A stretch of DNA of 64,000 nucleotides from a bacterium (GTDB lineage: Bacteria > Pseudomonadota > Alphaproteobacteria > CAJXXZ01 > DAHXLG01), in assembly GCA_027371775.1 (NCBI GenBank), contig DAHXLG010000001.1, positions 52,698-116,697 of the forward strand. Reading direction: 5' to 3'. The position numbers were made by a program, and so were the translations under genes. Below, piece by piece: positions 8,323 to 18,401 of the stretch. Under the pieces are notes generated by a model. The model did not search any database. It was not told the DNA's origin and saw only the letters and a list, made by a program, of their open reading frames with translations. Position 1 is the stretch's first letter, and each line of letters starts with the position of its first letter.

Positions 8323-8826
8323 CTATCCATTTACAGCTGAATCGAAAGGACGGTCTCCTATCCATTTAATATGTCCGCCATGCTCTTTTAATTGCAATGT
8401 TTCTTTTATGAGCACTTTTACACGTACTTTAGCTAACCCTGATTTTACAAATCCTAATTCTTTGGCTGCAGCGTGTGATACATCAATAATGCGTTTTTGC
8501 TTAGTAAACGGTCCGCGATCGTTTATTTTTACAATGACTTTTTTCCATGGTTTATCAACAAGTGATACCTCTGCTACGCAAGGTAACGGCAAATAAGGAT
8601 GCGCTGCTGTGTAATGATTTGTATTGAATTTTTCTCCTGTAGCTGTTTTATTTCCTGTTGTGTAGAAGGAAGCTAAGCCTTCTTCGTCAAATACAAAATG
8701 CTTCTGCACGCAAACTTTGAATGTCCCGTGCGAGTTTTGTACTTTATAATACTGCGTGCTGCAACGACGTTCTGCGTCATCTCCGATACATCCAGTTATT
8801 AATAAAAACAAAAGTAATATTAACAC
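8323..8826 (-). CDS. rlpA: RlpA-like lipoprotein, septal lytic transglycosylase
   Basis: Outer-membrane lipoprotein acting on denuded glycan strands at the septum. The 167-residue product has a signal peptide with lipobox LITGC at the start, so Cys13 should be lipidated. The double-psi beta-barrel carries the catalytic signature: GLASFY, TATGEKF, TAAHPYLPLP, VKINDRGPF and IIDVSHAAAKELG. No SPOR domain is attached, unlike many RlpA proteins. The 3' end of the gene has a broken duplicate downstream. It forms a septal peptidoglycan group with ftsK and the SPOR protein elsewhere in the window. Confidence 0.92.
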   Translation of the reverse strand: MLILLLFLLITGCIGDDAERRCSTQYYKVQNSHGTFKVCVQKHFVFDEEGLASFYTTGNKTATGEKFNTNHYTAAHPYLPLPCVAEVSLVDKPWKKVIVKINDRGPFTKQKRIIDVSHAAAKELGFVKSGLAKVRVKVLIKETLQLKEHGGHIKWIGDRPFDSAVNG

Positions 8827-9466
8827 TTTCCTAATTATATACTAAAAATGTATTTAACGCCATCTTTTTATATGTTTGTTACCTTGTTTTGGCCATAATA
8901 GACCTGTTAGAAGGTGCATGAAATTGGTTTTTTGCTTCAAAAATTGATGAAAATGCATGATTATTATGTTAAATTTTATTGTGTATGTGTTTAATGTGTG
9001 AGAATGAAAATTGAAAATAACTAAAGTTCAGTGTTTTTATTTTTTTGAGTTTTATATTTAGTATTTATATGAATAAATATAGTGAATTATGTTAAATTAT
9101 CTATGGGCCTTATTATGTTTGATAATAAAATGTTCAAATAAACTGGATTAAAAACGCTAGTGCTTTATTTTGCAAATGTGTCAATTATCTAAAAATGCTA
9201 AAAGATGTTGTTGGAAAAGTTATTTTTCACAATAAATGTATATACTTCAAAAGAAGAGCTTTAAATAGTGATGGTAGTAATAGATTAAATCTAGCAAAAA
9301 TATTGCAAAATAATAAGATGCATAATTGCATTTTAAATAAAATGATTAAATACAAATGGTAGTAGACCAATTATGCAAAAATATTCCAGAAAATAAACTA
9401 GATTGGCAACAAAATTTCAAAAAAATCGATAATATGTAGTATTTAGTTAGTCTTTGTTTATTTTGC
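8827..9466. other. AT-rich spacer, at most one 55-codon frame
   Basis: Between rlpA and the lolA-like gene (both minus strand) no conserved gene is seen. A short plus-strand frame at 9195-9362 would encode 55 residues rich in Lys, Asn and Ile (starting MLKDVVGKVIFHNKC), without a ribosome binding site or recognisable family. Two copies of TTATGTTAAAT lie at 8964 and 9087. Confidence 0.5.
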
Positions 9467-9994
9467 TTAGTTAACTTCATCTACTTCAAAATCAATTTCA
9501 TAATATCTGCCAGATGAATCTTCTATTGCGATGCTCAAAATTGCAAATGGATTGATACGATATTTCCAGATCATTGGTCTTTTTTCATAAGTTACTAGTA
9601 AAAAACAAGTGTTTTCATTGCAAACTTCGCATTTCTTTTTTAGAATATCTGGCCAAGTTTCAATTTTGTGCTGTAAAAATGAAGAAAATCCGACGCATGG
9701 ATATGTCTTTACTTGATCATTTTCTTTTTTTGTTAGTTTTTTATCTTTGATTTCCCATGTTGAATTTGGGTATTCAAATTTCCAGGTGTTTTCGTCTAGA
9801 TCCCATGAAAAAATGCCGGTTGTTTGTTCATGCTCTGATTCTATGACAAATGGTTGAAATCCTTTATTTTTTTGTTCTCGCCAGTATTTTACTAGCAGCA
9901 GTTCTTTTTTCTGCGGCAGTTCTTTTGATGTTTCTTGTTTAGGATCAGCATTGATGCAGATACAAAGACAAAACAGAAAAATTTCTCTCATCAT
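9467..9994 (-). CDS. lolA: LolA-like periplasmic lipoprotein carrier (divergent)
   Basis: LolA ferries lipoproteins across the periplasm to the outer membrane. The 175-residue product has a short signal peptide (MMREIFLFCLCICINA). Its central part TTGIFSWDLDENTWKFEYP followed by WEIKDKKL resembles the LolA pattern in which a strand with W/F-x-W-E-Y-x-x-P precedes the I-x-D-G segment. Position supports it: it lies just downstream of ftsK on the same strand, the ftsK-lolA order known from many proteobacteria. Similarity is weak and four cysteines (KKCEVCNENTC) are unusual for LolA. It could instead be an unrelated exported protein. Confidence 0.5.
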   Translation of the reverse strand: MMREIFLFCLCICINADPKQETSKELPQKKELLLVKYWREQKNKGFQPFVIESEHEQTTGIFSWDLDENTWKFEYPNSTWEIKDKKLTKKENDQVKTYPCVGFSSFLQHKIETWPDILKKKCEVCNENTCFLLVTYEKRPMIWKYRINPFAILSIAIEDSSGRYYEIDFEVDEVN

Positions 9995-10259
9995 GGTGTT
10001 ATATTAGCATAAATGGTATATATTTACTATTTGTTATTTTTGATGGCAATATTTATTGGAATGCCCAGTTGTTTTATGTTGAGAATTGAATTAGCAATAT
10101 AGGGTATATCGATTGTTCTCAGTGATCTATAAATGATATTGTTTTATAGTTCTATTTATTGCTTTTTAGTTTTTTTTATTTTTTTCATGCTCTTTGAGAA
10201 GCTTTCAATTTATGCTAAAAAATTTTAGCAATATCTTTTTGACTAAAGAATCTCTTTGA

Positions 10260-12293
10260 CTAAAGAATATCTCTATTGCGACCGAATTTATCGCCGCGTG
10301 TGATAATGCCTTCTTTTTCCATGCGTTCTATGATTTTCGCAGCACGGTTGTATCCAATTGGGTAGTTGCGTTGCAAGAAGCTTGTTGAAACTTTCTTGGT
10401 TGATCTTATCAATTCTACAGCTTGCTGATAGTATGGCTCATTGAATGAATCAAAATTACCCATTGATTCACTCTCAGTTTCCGATTGTATTTCAATATAC
10501 TGTGGTTTGCCTTGAGATTTCCAGAATTCTACAACAGCCATTACATCGCTTTCAGAAACGAAACTTCCGTGGATACGATTAAGTTTACCATTGGTTGCTA
10601 AATATAGCATATCACCTGCTCCCAAAAGTTGTTCGGCGCCTGACATATCGCCTAAAATCGTACGGCTATCAATTTTAGAGGCTAGTTTGAAACTGATGCG
10701 TGTTGGGAAGTTTGCTTTGATTGTACCTGTTATTACATCTACTGATGGTCTTTGAGTTGCGGTTATGATATGGATACCGGCAGCGCGTCCCATTTGAGCT
10801 AAGCGCTGGATGCAAATTTCAATTTCTTTACCAGCTACAAGCATTAAGTCAGCCATTTCGTCTACGACTACCACGATGAATGGAAGCTTTTCTTCCTGTG
10901 TACTGTTTTGTTCCACCTTCGCGTTGTAAGTTAGAATGTTCCGTACGCCAAGTTTGGACATGTTCCTGTAACGTTCTTCCATTTCACGTACAACCCATTT
11001 AAGTGAGCTAACAGCTTGCTTAGCTTCAGTTACAACTGGTAATAGTAAGTGAGGAATATCTTCATATGGAGTAAGTTCCAGCTTTTTAGGGTCAATCAAA
11101 ATCATTTTTAATTCGCTTGGCAAGCGTTTGTAAAGCATGGATAAAAGCATTGTGTGAATGCCGACAGATTTGCCAGAACCTGTAGTGCCAGCAACCAATA
11201 AATGAGGCATTGTGCTAAGATCAAATACTTCATGATCTCCGTAAATGTTGCTTCCAAGATAAAGTGGCAGATTCCCTTCAAAATATTTGTATTTATCTGA
11301 TTGTAAGCCTTCTTTGAAATAAACAGTTTGACGTTTTTGATTGGCTATTTCGATTCCAATAAGATTTTTACCAGGAATAGTTGCAATGCGAGTTGAGAAT
11401 GTCTGCATTGAGCGCGCGATATCATCATCTAGGTTGATCAATCTTGCTGATTTAATACCTGCAGCTAATTCAACAGAGTATAAAGTTACAACTGGTCCAA
11501 CTACCACTTCAATGATTTTTGCATCAATGCCAAAATCTTTAAGTGTTTGCATAAGTGTTTTTTTCTGCGCTTCTGTGTTAGTTGAAATTGCAATTTTTTC
11601 GCCAATTGTAAGCAAATTGAGCGAGGGAAGATTTTCTTTGATCTGTGAGATTTCTCTAATTTTTTTAGCTCTTGGAGCTGTTTTTTCTTTTTTGAACAAG
11701 ATTACATTTGAGAGTGCAAAAATACAGATTGAAGCTGGAATCAAGAAAGTAATTGGTATAAAATATGCGCACAAAGACCCAATGGCGCCTGTTTTATCAA
11801 TTAGTGATAATAACGTATCGCATGAGATAACCAATAATATTGTGGCAATAAATTTTCCATATTTTCCTTTATTGAAAAGTTTGAAAAGTGATGGAACGAC
11901 AGGTAGTAGCATGAAGCCAAAGATCCAGTTGATAAATGTTATGGTGCGTGTTAATATGCTGGCTAATATGTTGCTTGGAAAAATGTTAACTGCATTACCT
12001 GTTGCGTTGTAAATTTCTGCATTAAAGACAAAAATGTTATGATACTTGCCAAAGATTAATAGATTAATTGCAAGCAAAATATATATTCCAAATTTTTTTA
12101 TAAAATGTAAGCTTTTTGATAGGTTATAAACGTTTTTACTCAATAACCTTAAGAAATTTGAAACTATTTTCATGTACAATAATATTAATATTTTTCTTAT
12201 CGTATTGCCAGCTTTTGGGGTAATTATTATATATCTCGATGAGCTTGATATTCGATATAGTAAAAAATTTGAGTTATTTGTTATTTCTTTCAT
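10260..12293 (-). CDS. ftsK: DNA translocase FtsK
   Basis: Septal membrane-anchored ATPase that pumps chromosome ends and activates XerCD at dif. The 677-residue protein has four hydrophobic N-terminal segments (about residues 60-200), a short linker instead of the long Pro/Gln-rich one, then the alpha-beta motor with Walker A GTTGSGKSV, Walker B FIVVVVDEMADLM and the FtsK signature ATQRPSVDVITG. The C-terminal winged-helix gamma domain (VSTSFLQRNYPIGYNRAAKI) is present, so DNA sequence reading and Xer activation should be intact. A start at Met41 (12173) is possible; neither site has a clear ribosome binding site. The stop codon region is duplicated in a small tandem repeat (TTTGACTAAAGAAT twice, about 10237-10269). 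Confidence 0.96.
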   Translation of the reverse strand: MKEITNNSNFLLYRISSSSRYIIITPKAGNTIRKILILLYMKIVSNFLRLLSKNVYNLSKSLHFIKKFGIYILLAINLLIFGKYHNIFVFNAEIYNATGNAVNIFPSNILASILTRTITFINWIFGFMLLPVVPSLFKLFNKGKYGKFIATILLVISCDTLLSLIDKTGAIGSLCAYFIPITFLIPASICIFALSNVILFKKEKTAPRAKKIREISQIKENLPSLNLLTIGEKIAISTNTEAQKKTLMQTLKDFGIDAKIIEVVVGPVVTLYSVELAAGIKSARLINLDDDIARSMQTFSTRIATIPGKNLIGIEIANQKRQTVYFKEGLQSDKYKYFEGNLPLYLGSNIYGDHEVFDLSTMPHLLVAGTTGSGKSVGIHTMLLSMLYKRLPSELKMILIDPKKLELTPYEDIPHLLLPVVTEAKQAVSSLKWVVREMEERYRNMSKLGVRNILTYNAKVEQNSTQEEKLPFIVVVVDEMADLMLVAGKEIEICIQRLAQMGRAAGIHIITATQRPSVDVITGTIKANFPTRISFKLASKIDSRTILGDMSGAEQLLGAGDMLYLATNGKLNRIHGSFVSESDVMAVVEFWKSQGKPQYIEIQSETESESMGNFDSFNEPYYQQAVELIRSTKKVSTSFLQRNYPIGYNRAAKIIERMEKEGIITRGDKFGRNRDIL

Positions 12294-12445
12294 TAGTTGT
12301 TAGTTAGAATATGTGTTGCAGGTTGTGTTTGGTGATTATTGCAAGAATGATTGATTTGGTATGATTGATTTGGTTATGATAAACAATTTTTAACAAAGTT
12401 ATTTTTTGATCACAAATTATTTTTTTTCTGTTTTATATGTGATAT

Positions 12446-13888
12446 TTATGAAGCTTTTTTGGGTACTGCTGTGATGTTGCCATCGTAGAATTTCAGTGTT
12501 AGTTCATTAGCACCAGCTGCTTCTTTTGCACTTGTGATTTTTTTATTTTCGCTATCACAGATTAGAATTTTTTCTTTCAATTCAACTTCTTTTTCTTCTA
12601 AAAACATTTTGTTTTGTGAGCATAAGTTGCGCGCATCTTGCAATCTCATTTTTGCAATTGTGTTTGTAATTACAGAATATTGCTCTATTTGTTGGATAAA
12701 TTTTGTGAACAATTCTGTGCGTGATTCTACCGTGCCTAATTCTAGTTTTTTTCTTGCTATCATTTCTTGGATGTTGTTTGTGAATGTTAGTATTAGGTTG
12801 TCTATTTTTTGTCCGAAATTTCCAAGTGAGTTGCTATAAATATAATTGTAGTCTGAGTAGTTTTCCAGGAAAGAATGATGTTGTTTGAGTTTTTCAAATG
12901 CCATTGTAAATGAGTTGTTTATTGTTGTTGTTATGTTGCTTTGTATTGTGATTTTGTCTGGTACTGCAAGTTCGGCTGCTGCTGTTGGTGTTGGTGCTCG
13001 CAAATCTGCTGCGTAATCTACTAATGTTGTATCAGTTTCGTGTCCAATTGCGGATATTATCGGAACAGACATATTAGCTACACGACATACAATTGCTTCA
13101 TGGTTGAATATCCATAAATCTTCAATGCTTCCACCTCCGCGTGCAAGAATTACAGTGTCAATATTTTCCATTTTATCCACTTTATCAAGTGCCGCCAGGA
13201 TCGATGATTCGCTATCTGCGCCTTGTACAGAAATTGGGAAGAAATATATCTTGCAGCATGGGTAACGATTTGTAATTCTGTGCATTATATCGTGCAATAC
13301 TGCACCTGTTGGTGAGGTTAAAATTGCTATGCTTTCAGGAAATTTTGGGATATGTTTTTTGCGAGAACTATCAAACAGTCCTTGAGCAGTTAGCTTTTTT
13401 TTCAATTCCTCAAGCTGGAAGAAAATATTCCCTTGTTTGTTTACTTCGCGCGCTTCTCTTACAATAATTTGATATGATGATCGGCCTGCGTATAAGGTGA
13501 TGCGTCCGTAGCATTCTACAATCGCTCCTTCTTCAAGCGCTGCAGAAAGCGCTGTACCTTTCCAGCATATTGCGTTTATTACAAAATCTTCTTCTTTGAG
13601 CGAGAAATATTTGTGTCCTGAAGAGTGCAGTTTTACTGGGCCAAGCTCGCCGCGTACCCACACATATGGATACTTTTCTTCCAATAATGCCTTCATTTCC
13701 ACGCTAAGTTGCTTTACGGTTTTCACTTCGTTGTTGATACCTTCTTGCACTGAAGTTACAGGCTTTTTATCCATTTCTCGTTTAGGCTTTTGGCATACTT
13801 CTTTAGATTCCTCAGGTTCTGTTGTATTAGGTACTGTGAACAAAAGACCAAGCTGTTTATCATCAAACATGTTAGTATCGTACAGCAA
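12446..13888 (-). CDS. xseA: Exodeoxyribonuclease VII large subunit
   Basis: Catalytic subunit of ExoVII, which degrades single-stranded DNA. The 480-residue product starts with an extra acidic tail of about 50 residues, then the OB-fold (SVEMKALLEEKYPYVWVRGE, SGHKYFSLKEED). The central nuclease domain contains IAILTSPTGAVLHDI, DTVILARGGGSIEDLW, ISAIGHETDTTLVD and DLRAPTPTAAAELA, which are the conserved stretches of the family. A long helical C-terminal part follows. The small subunit gene xseB is not beside it. Confidence 0.95.
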   Translation of the reverse strand: MLYDTNMFDDKQLGLLFTVPNTTEPEESKEVCQKPKREMDKKPVTSVQEGINNEVKTVKQLSVEMKALLEEKYPYVWVRGELGPVKLHSSGHKYFSLKEEDFVINAICWKGTALSAALEEGAIVECYGRITLYAGRSSYQIIVREAREVNKQGNIFFQLEELKKKLTAQGLFDSSRKKHIPKFPESIAILTSPTGAVLHDIMHRITNRYPCCKIYFFPISVQGADSESSILAALDKVDKMENIDTVILARGGGSIEDLWIFNHEAIVCRVANMSVPIISAIGHETDTTLVDYAADLRAPTPTAAAELAVPDKITIQSNITTTINNSFTMAFEKLKQHHSFLENYSDYNYIYSNSLGNFGQKIDNLILTFTNNIQEMIARKKLELGTVESRTELFTKFIQQIEQYSVITNTIAKMRLQDARNLCSQNKMFLEEKEVELKEKILICDSENKKITSAKEAAGANELTLKFYDGNITAVPKKAS

Positions 13889-14379
13889 GCTTTGGAATTT
13901 TTGAAGATCTTTAAAGGCGCAGTGTGTCTATTTCAAAAGAGTTTCGATACGAGCTTGATATAACATAATTTTTCAGTTGGCTATATCAATAGGTTGAATT
14001 TGTTGCTCTTAAATCTTATGGAATAAACTAACTTATGCAAGAAACAAAGTGAATGCCTGCTTACAAGATTAGCAATTAGCATAAATGATCCAATTAAAGA
14101 ACGCATTGTTTTTTATTTTTTAGTTTCGATATGATACAAAACGTATCTCTCTATTCTTCCTGGTACAGAGTATTAAGTGAAGGTTGCACTATAAATGAAA
14201 TTGCAGAATTCGTTGTAAGTTCACACGATGATAGCCTATATAGATAGACCGAACAATTGGGTATATCGTTGAGCTTGCACAAATAAATTTGATCTTTGAT
14301 GTATTATTGGTTATATATGGATACATAATATTTTTTTTAGTTTAAATTCGAAAATATTTAAAAATAATTATGCTATTCA
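13889..14379. other. Spacer without a recognisable gene
   Basis: About 490 AT-rich bases between two minus-strand genes. No open frame, RNA fold or clear repeat was found in it. Confidence 0.6.
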
Positions 14380-15795
14380 TCAGCCAAGCATGAATTTTGC
14401 AATCATGAAAAATGTTAGAGCCGAAAATCCATCCATTGTGCAAGTTAAAAAGGCTCCTGAGCTGAGTGCTGGATCAATGCCAAGTTTGTTAAATGCCATT
14501 GGAAATAGTGTTCCTGTAATTGCACTCAAAAGCATGCTAACAGTTAACGAAACAAGCATTACTATACTTAGTTTATAGTCCATTGCTTTTATTCCAAAAA
14601 TTACTCCAAAGAAGATACCAAGGATTAACCCATTGATTAGAGAAACTAAAACTTCTTTCAAGATTGTACGCTTTATGTTAATTACGTTTAATTCACGGTT
14701 TACAAGCGCTCTTATAATAATGGTTACAACTTGCATGCTGGCTACTGAGCTTATGCTTGTAGTGATTGCCATAAGAGCTACTAATATAGGTTTTTGTGCA
14801 ATCATGTTTCTAAACGAATCGATTAATATGGCAACTCCAACTGAGCCAAATATGCTGAATGTTAGCCATTTTAAACGTGCGCGCGTTGTCTCGAGCAGAT
14901 TATCATAAAAGTCTGATTCTTCTAAACCACCTGAATGGAAGAATTCTTCTTGAGCATCATCATAAATCATATCTATGATATCAGTAATTTGCACTACACC
15001 AATAAGTTTGTCTTGCTTATCGACTACAGGAGCAGATTTCATGAAATATTTTTTGAAAGCGAAAACAATATCTTTATCTGTTTCATTAGCTTTGAAAACT
15101 ACTTCAAGTTCTTCACAAATATCTTTCAAATACTTGCTGCCAGGCTCTCTTATCAAAGTGGCAATTGCTATTTTTGCAACTGGTTTGCGTGCTTTGTTTA
15201 CTATAAAAATTTCGTCTAGATCTTTGGGTAAGTTGGTTGCTGTACTTAGGAATGTACGTACTTTAGAAACTGTCCATTCATATGGTACGGCAACAACTTG
15301 ATGCTGCATTAATCTACCAGCTGTAGATTCTGGATATGCCAAACCTTCTTCCAAAAACACGCGCAACTCTGGGTTTAGAGCTCTTAACATTGCTCTGCGC
15401 TCTTCTTTATCTAGGTCTTCAAGAATTTTCAAAACATCTTGCTGATCTTCAATGCGTTCTAATTTTTGCGCGATTTCGTGTACTGCCCAAAGATCTAGGA
15501 CAGTTTCAAGCACAGATTCATCAAGATAGCTTAAAATTTCTGGGTCAAAGTGTTGTCCTAGTACAGCAATTACTTCTTCTCTGGCGTTAGGTGAAAGAAA
15601 CTGCAAAATAGAAGCGGCGTTAGCAGGGTGGAGTGTTTGAAATAACTCGATAATTTTTTTCTGATCATTATCCAACAACTCATAAACTACGTTAACCATC
15701 TGCTGTAATTTTTCAAAATTATCAGATTCAGCATGGGAAGGTAATGCTCTGGCAACAGATGCAATTTTTGTATTGATTTTATTCTTTTGTATCAT
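14380..15795 (-). CDS. mgtE: Magnesium transporter MgtE
   Basis: Inner-membrane magnesium channel gated by cytoplasmic Mg. The 471-residue product shows the MgtE N domain (superhelical, about residues 35-150, with LHPANAASILQFLSPNAREE), a tandem CBS pair (about 150-280; ESTAGRLMQHQVVAVPYEWT, APVVDKQDKLIGVVQITDII) and five transmembrane segments at the C-terminus (RARLKWLTFSIFG onward, ending in SALTFFMIAKFMLG). The start overlaps the last 17 bases of maeB and is preceded by GAGGTG, so the two genes are translationally linked. Confidence 0.95.
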   Translation of the reverse strand: MIQKNKINTKIASVARALPSHAESDNFEKLQQMVNVVYELLDNDQKKIIELFQTLHPANAASILQFLSPNAREEVIAVLGQHFDPEILSYLDESVLETVLDLWAVHEIAQKLERIEDQQDVLKILEDLDKEERRAMLRALNPELRVFLEEGLAYPESTAGRLMQHQVVAVPYEWTVSKVRTFLSTATNLPKDLDEIFIVNKARKPVAKIAIATLIREPGSKYLKDICEELEVVFKANETDKDIVFAFKKYFMKSAPVVDKQDKLIGVVQITDIIDMIYDDAQEEFFHSGGLEESDFYDNLLETTRARLKWLTFSIFGSVGVAILIDSFRNMIAQKPILVALMAITTSISSVASMQVVTIIIRALVNRELNVINIKRTILKEVLVSLINGLILGIFFGVIFGIKAMDYKLSIVMLVSLTVSMLLSAITGTLFPMAFNKLGIDPALSSGAFLTCTMDGFSALTFFMIAKFMLG

Positions 15796-17383
15796 ATTCG
15801 CACCTCATTAGTTTGTGCGCATACCATATTCGATGTGAATGATTGAACAAAGAATCTGTTGCGGTTACTAAACCAATGAAGTTTGTGTTTTCTAAAGTGC
15901 TAATTAGATCTGTTGTTTGTAATTTAGCTAAGTTGTTAAAACCAATTTCAATATTGTTTTCTAATATGATTGTACATGATTTGATATCTTTTGCTTTTTC
16001 AATAATTTCTTCTTTTGATAGTACAAATAATTTTCTGTTTGATTTTTTTGTGATGTTGTGTGCTTCTAGAATTTTGATAAGTGCGTTGGCTTGTGCGTTT
16101 CCTAATTCCGGATGGCAGCATGTTTTATCAATCATAGAACCATAAACTAAATCATCTAAAAAGTCGTTGTAATTTTCTGGTAATTCTTTTTGTGCTACTC
16201 CATCTCTAATCGCAGCTTGTGCCACTGCTTTAGATGCTATATAAATAATTGATGGATCAAATGCATCTGGCATGATATTGTCTGGTCCAAAATTTTTATT
16301 AGCTTGAGCAGCTTCCATGAGTGCATTGCAGCATGCTAATTGCATTCCAAGTGTTATCGATTTTGCGCGAATATCAAGTGCTCCTCGGAACAAAAATGGA
16401 AAGCATAATACGTTGTTAACTTGGTTTACAAAGTCAGAACGACCAGATCCTACAATTGCATCGCTGCGAGCTTCTTTTGCAACAACTGGTGAAATTTCTG
16501 GTGTAGGGTTTGCCATTGCAAGAATCACAGGGTTAGCTGCCATTGGCATTATATCATCTGCTGTTAGTAAGTCTGCTCTTGAAAGACCTATAAATATATC
16601 TGCATTATTTAAAGCTTCTTGAATAGTAGCATCTGTTGGTTGGGCAAAACGTGCTTTGTTGCTATCTAGTTGTCTGCCTGCATGGATCAAGCCTTTGCTA
16701 TCGAAAACGTAGAAGTTTTTGATATTTGCCCCAACTTCAACTAATAAATCTGCGCATGCTAATGCTGCTGCTCCTGCTCCGCTAAATACGATTTTACAAT
16801 TTGCAATGTCTTTCTTGGTAATTTTAAGCGCGCTTTGAATTGCAGCTGCTACTACAACCGCTGTTCCGCTTTGGTCATCATGGAAAAACGGTATGCCAAG
16901 TTCGTTATGCACAGCTTTATCTATATCAAAGCACTCTGGAGCTGCTACATCTTCAAGATTAATACCGCCAATTGTTGGGCTGATTGCTTTTATAAATTCG
17001 ATGATTTTGTTTGTATCATGTAAATCAATTTCGATATCAATTGCATCGATTCCAGCTAAGTATTTGAATAAAATAGCTTTGCCTTCCATTACTGGTTTTC
17101 CTGCAATTGCTCCGATATCTCCTAAGCCCAATACTGCCGTTCCATTGCTAATTACTGCAACTACATTGCCTTTAGAAGTTAGTTCGTATGCTTTGTTTTC
17201 ATCTTCTGCTATTGCTGTGCATGCGTATGCTACACCAGGAGTGTATGAGAGTCCAAAATGTTCTCTTGTTGTAAGAGGTTTTAAAATGCGAGTTCCGAAT
17301 TTGCCAGGATGCCCTAATGAATGATACTCTAGCGCCTTTTTCTTGAGTTGTTCTAGTGCAGATAGAATATTGTTATTAGCCAT
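15779..17383 (-). CDS. maeB: Malic enzyme, with most of the phosphotransacetylase-like domain missing
   Basis: Oxidative decarboxylation of malate to pyruvate with reduction of NAD(P). The first 430 residues are a complete malic enzyme: YTPGVAYAC, GDIGAIAGKPVMEGK, IEIDLHD, FHDDQSGTAVVVAAA and the dinucleotide fold IVFSGAGAAALACADLL. Proteobacterial MaeB normally continues with a phosphotransacetylase-like regulatory domain of about 320 residues; here only about 100 poorly conserved residues remain after the catalytic part (SKEEIIEKAKDIKSCTII onward). The 534-residue total against about 750-770 means acetyl-CoA control is probably lost. The start has a strong GGAGG. The gene overlaps mgtE by 17 bases. 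Confidence 0.93.
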   Translation of the reverse strand: MANNNILSALEQLKKKALEYHSLGHPGKFGTRILKPLTTREHFGLSYTPGVAYACTAIAEDENKAYELTSKGNVVAVISNGTAVLGLGDIGAIAGKPVMEGKAILFKYLAGIDAIDIEIDLHDTNKIIEFIKAISPTIGGINLEDVAAPECFDIDKAVHNELGIPFFHDDQSGTAVVVAAAIQSALKITKKDIANCKIVFSGAGAAALACADLLVEVGANIKNFYVFDSKGLIHAGRQLDSNKARFAQPTDATIQEALNNADIFIGLSRADLLTADDIMPMAANPVILAMANPTPEISPVVAKEARSDAIVGSGRSDFVNQVNNVLCFPFLFRGALDIRAKSITLGMQLACCNALMEAAQANKNFGPDNIMPDAFDPSIIYIASKAVAQAAIRDGVAQKELPENYNDFLDDLVYGSMIDKTCCHPELGNAQANALIKILEAHNITKKSNRKLFVLSKEEIIEKAKDIKSCTIILENNIEIGFNNLAKLQTTDLISTLENTNFIGLVTATDSLFNHSHRIWYAHKLMRCEYDTKE

Positions 17384-17534
17384 TTTTGCCTCCTTAGTTA
17401 TGCATTTTATTTTTTTTCTTACGTTTTGTTTAATCTTAGTATATTAAGTAAAAAAACTCAAGAATATTAACTAATTACAAAGATGGTCTGTTAGTCGAGT
17501 AATTGTGTGACATATCGTCAAGCGCAGATTATGA

Positions 17535-18359
17535 TTATAGTATTATTTTTTGTGGAGTATCAGGTTGAAATACTTCAATTATCGCAACTTCTGTATTTGA
17601 AATTTCATGTGTTGTGATGATATGTTTTGGAAAATGCTTTTTTGCAATTTGTGTCAATTCATTTATCAGGTTTTTAGGTGTTTCAATTAGCATTTGGTAA
17701 AATTTAATATTACACATGCTTTCTAACATTTGCTCATATGTTTTAATATCGCCAAATAGTCCTAGAGCAGGATCGTATTGCAATTCAGGTGTAGGAGTTT
17801 CATGTAAGTTAACATAAGGAGGATTAGCTACAACTAAATCGAAATGACCTTCTAATTCGTTTGCCCAGTTGTTTTGTTTGAACTCGATTTTTTTATCAAG
17901 TCCATAGATTGCTGCATTTTCTTTTGCAATTTTTAGTGCATCAGTGGATATATCTATTGCTATTCCAGTTGCTTTATCAAATTTATCCAGTAGTGTTATT
18001 ATCAGACAACCTGTTCCAGTGCCAAGGTCTATTACGCTCCTAGCCTTTATTCTCACAAGATCGATGATCATTTCGGTTTCAGCTCGAGGGTCTAGCGTAT
18101 GTTGATTAGTTACAAACATTTTGCTATAAAATTCTTTGCGTTGTATGATTTTTGATAATGGCATATGTTTTGTACGTTTTTCCAAAGCTGAATCAAGGCA
18201 GTATTGTGCGATATACGATAGCTGAGTATCAGATGTTACAATTTGTCCAAGTATCGTATTTGCTATGTAATGCGCTTCATGATAGGCGCGACTTTTTTCT
18301 ATATTATGTTCTTTAGATAATTTAGTTGCAGCTTTATCAAGCCATGTTTTTATTACCAT
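17535..18359 (-). CDS. prmC: Release factor glutamine methyltransferase PrmC
   Basis: Methylates the Gln of the GGQ motif in release factors. The 274-residue product has the N-terminal helical domain, the SAM-binding motif VIDLGTGTGCLIITLL and the catalytic VVANPPYVN (NPPY binds the target glutamine). It follows prfA at 42 bases on the same strand, the classical prfA-prmC pair. Confidence 0.95.
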   Translation of the reverse strand: MVIKTWLDKAATKLSKEHNIEKSRAYHEAHYIANTILGQIVTSDTQLSYIAQYCLDSALEKRTKHMPLSKIIQRKEFYSKMFVTNQHTLDPRAETEMIIDLVRIKARSVIDLGTGTGCLIITLLDKFDKATGIAIDISTDALKIAKENAAIYGLDKKIEFKQNNWANELEGHFDLVVANPPYVNLHETPTPELQYDPALGLFGDIKTYEQMLESMCNIKFYQMLIETPKNLINELTQIAKKHFPKHIITTHEISNTEVAIIEVFQPDTPQKIIL

Positions 18360-18401
18360 TTATGTATCACCAAAATATTACCAGAAAAAATTCTAAAAAG
18401 C

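Noticed and set aside
1376..9097. TTATGTTAAAT (XerD arm of dif) at 1376, 8964 and 9087 as a dif site
   Set aside because: None has a XerC arm resembling the usual GGTGCGCATAA type at the right distance; in such AT-rich DNA the 11-mer can recur by chance.
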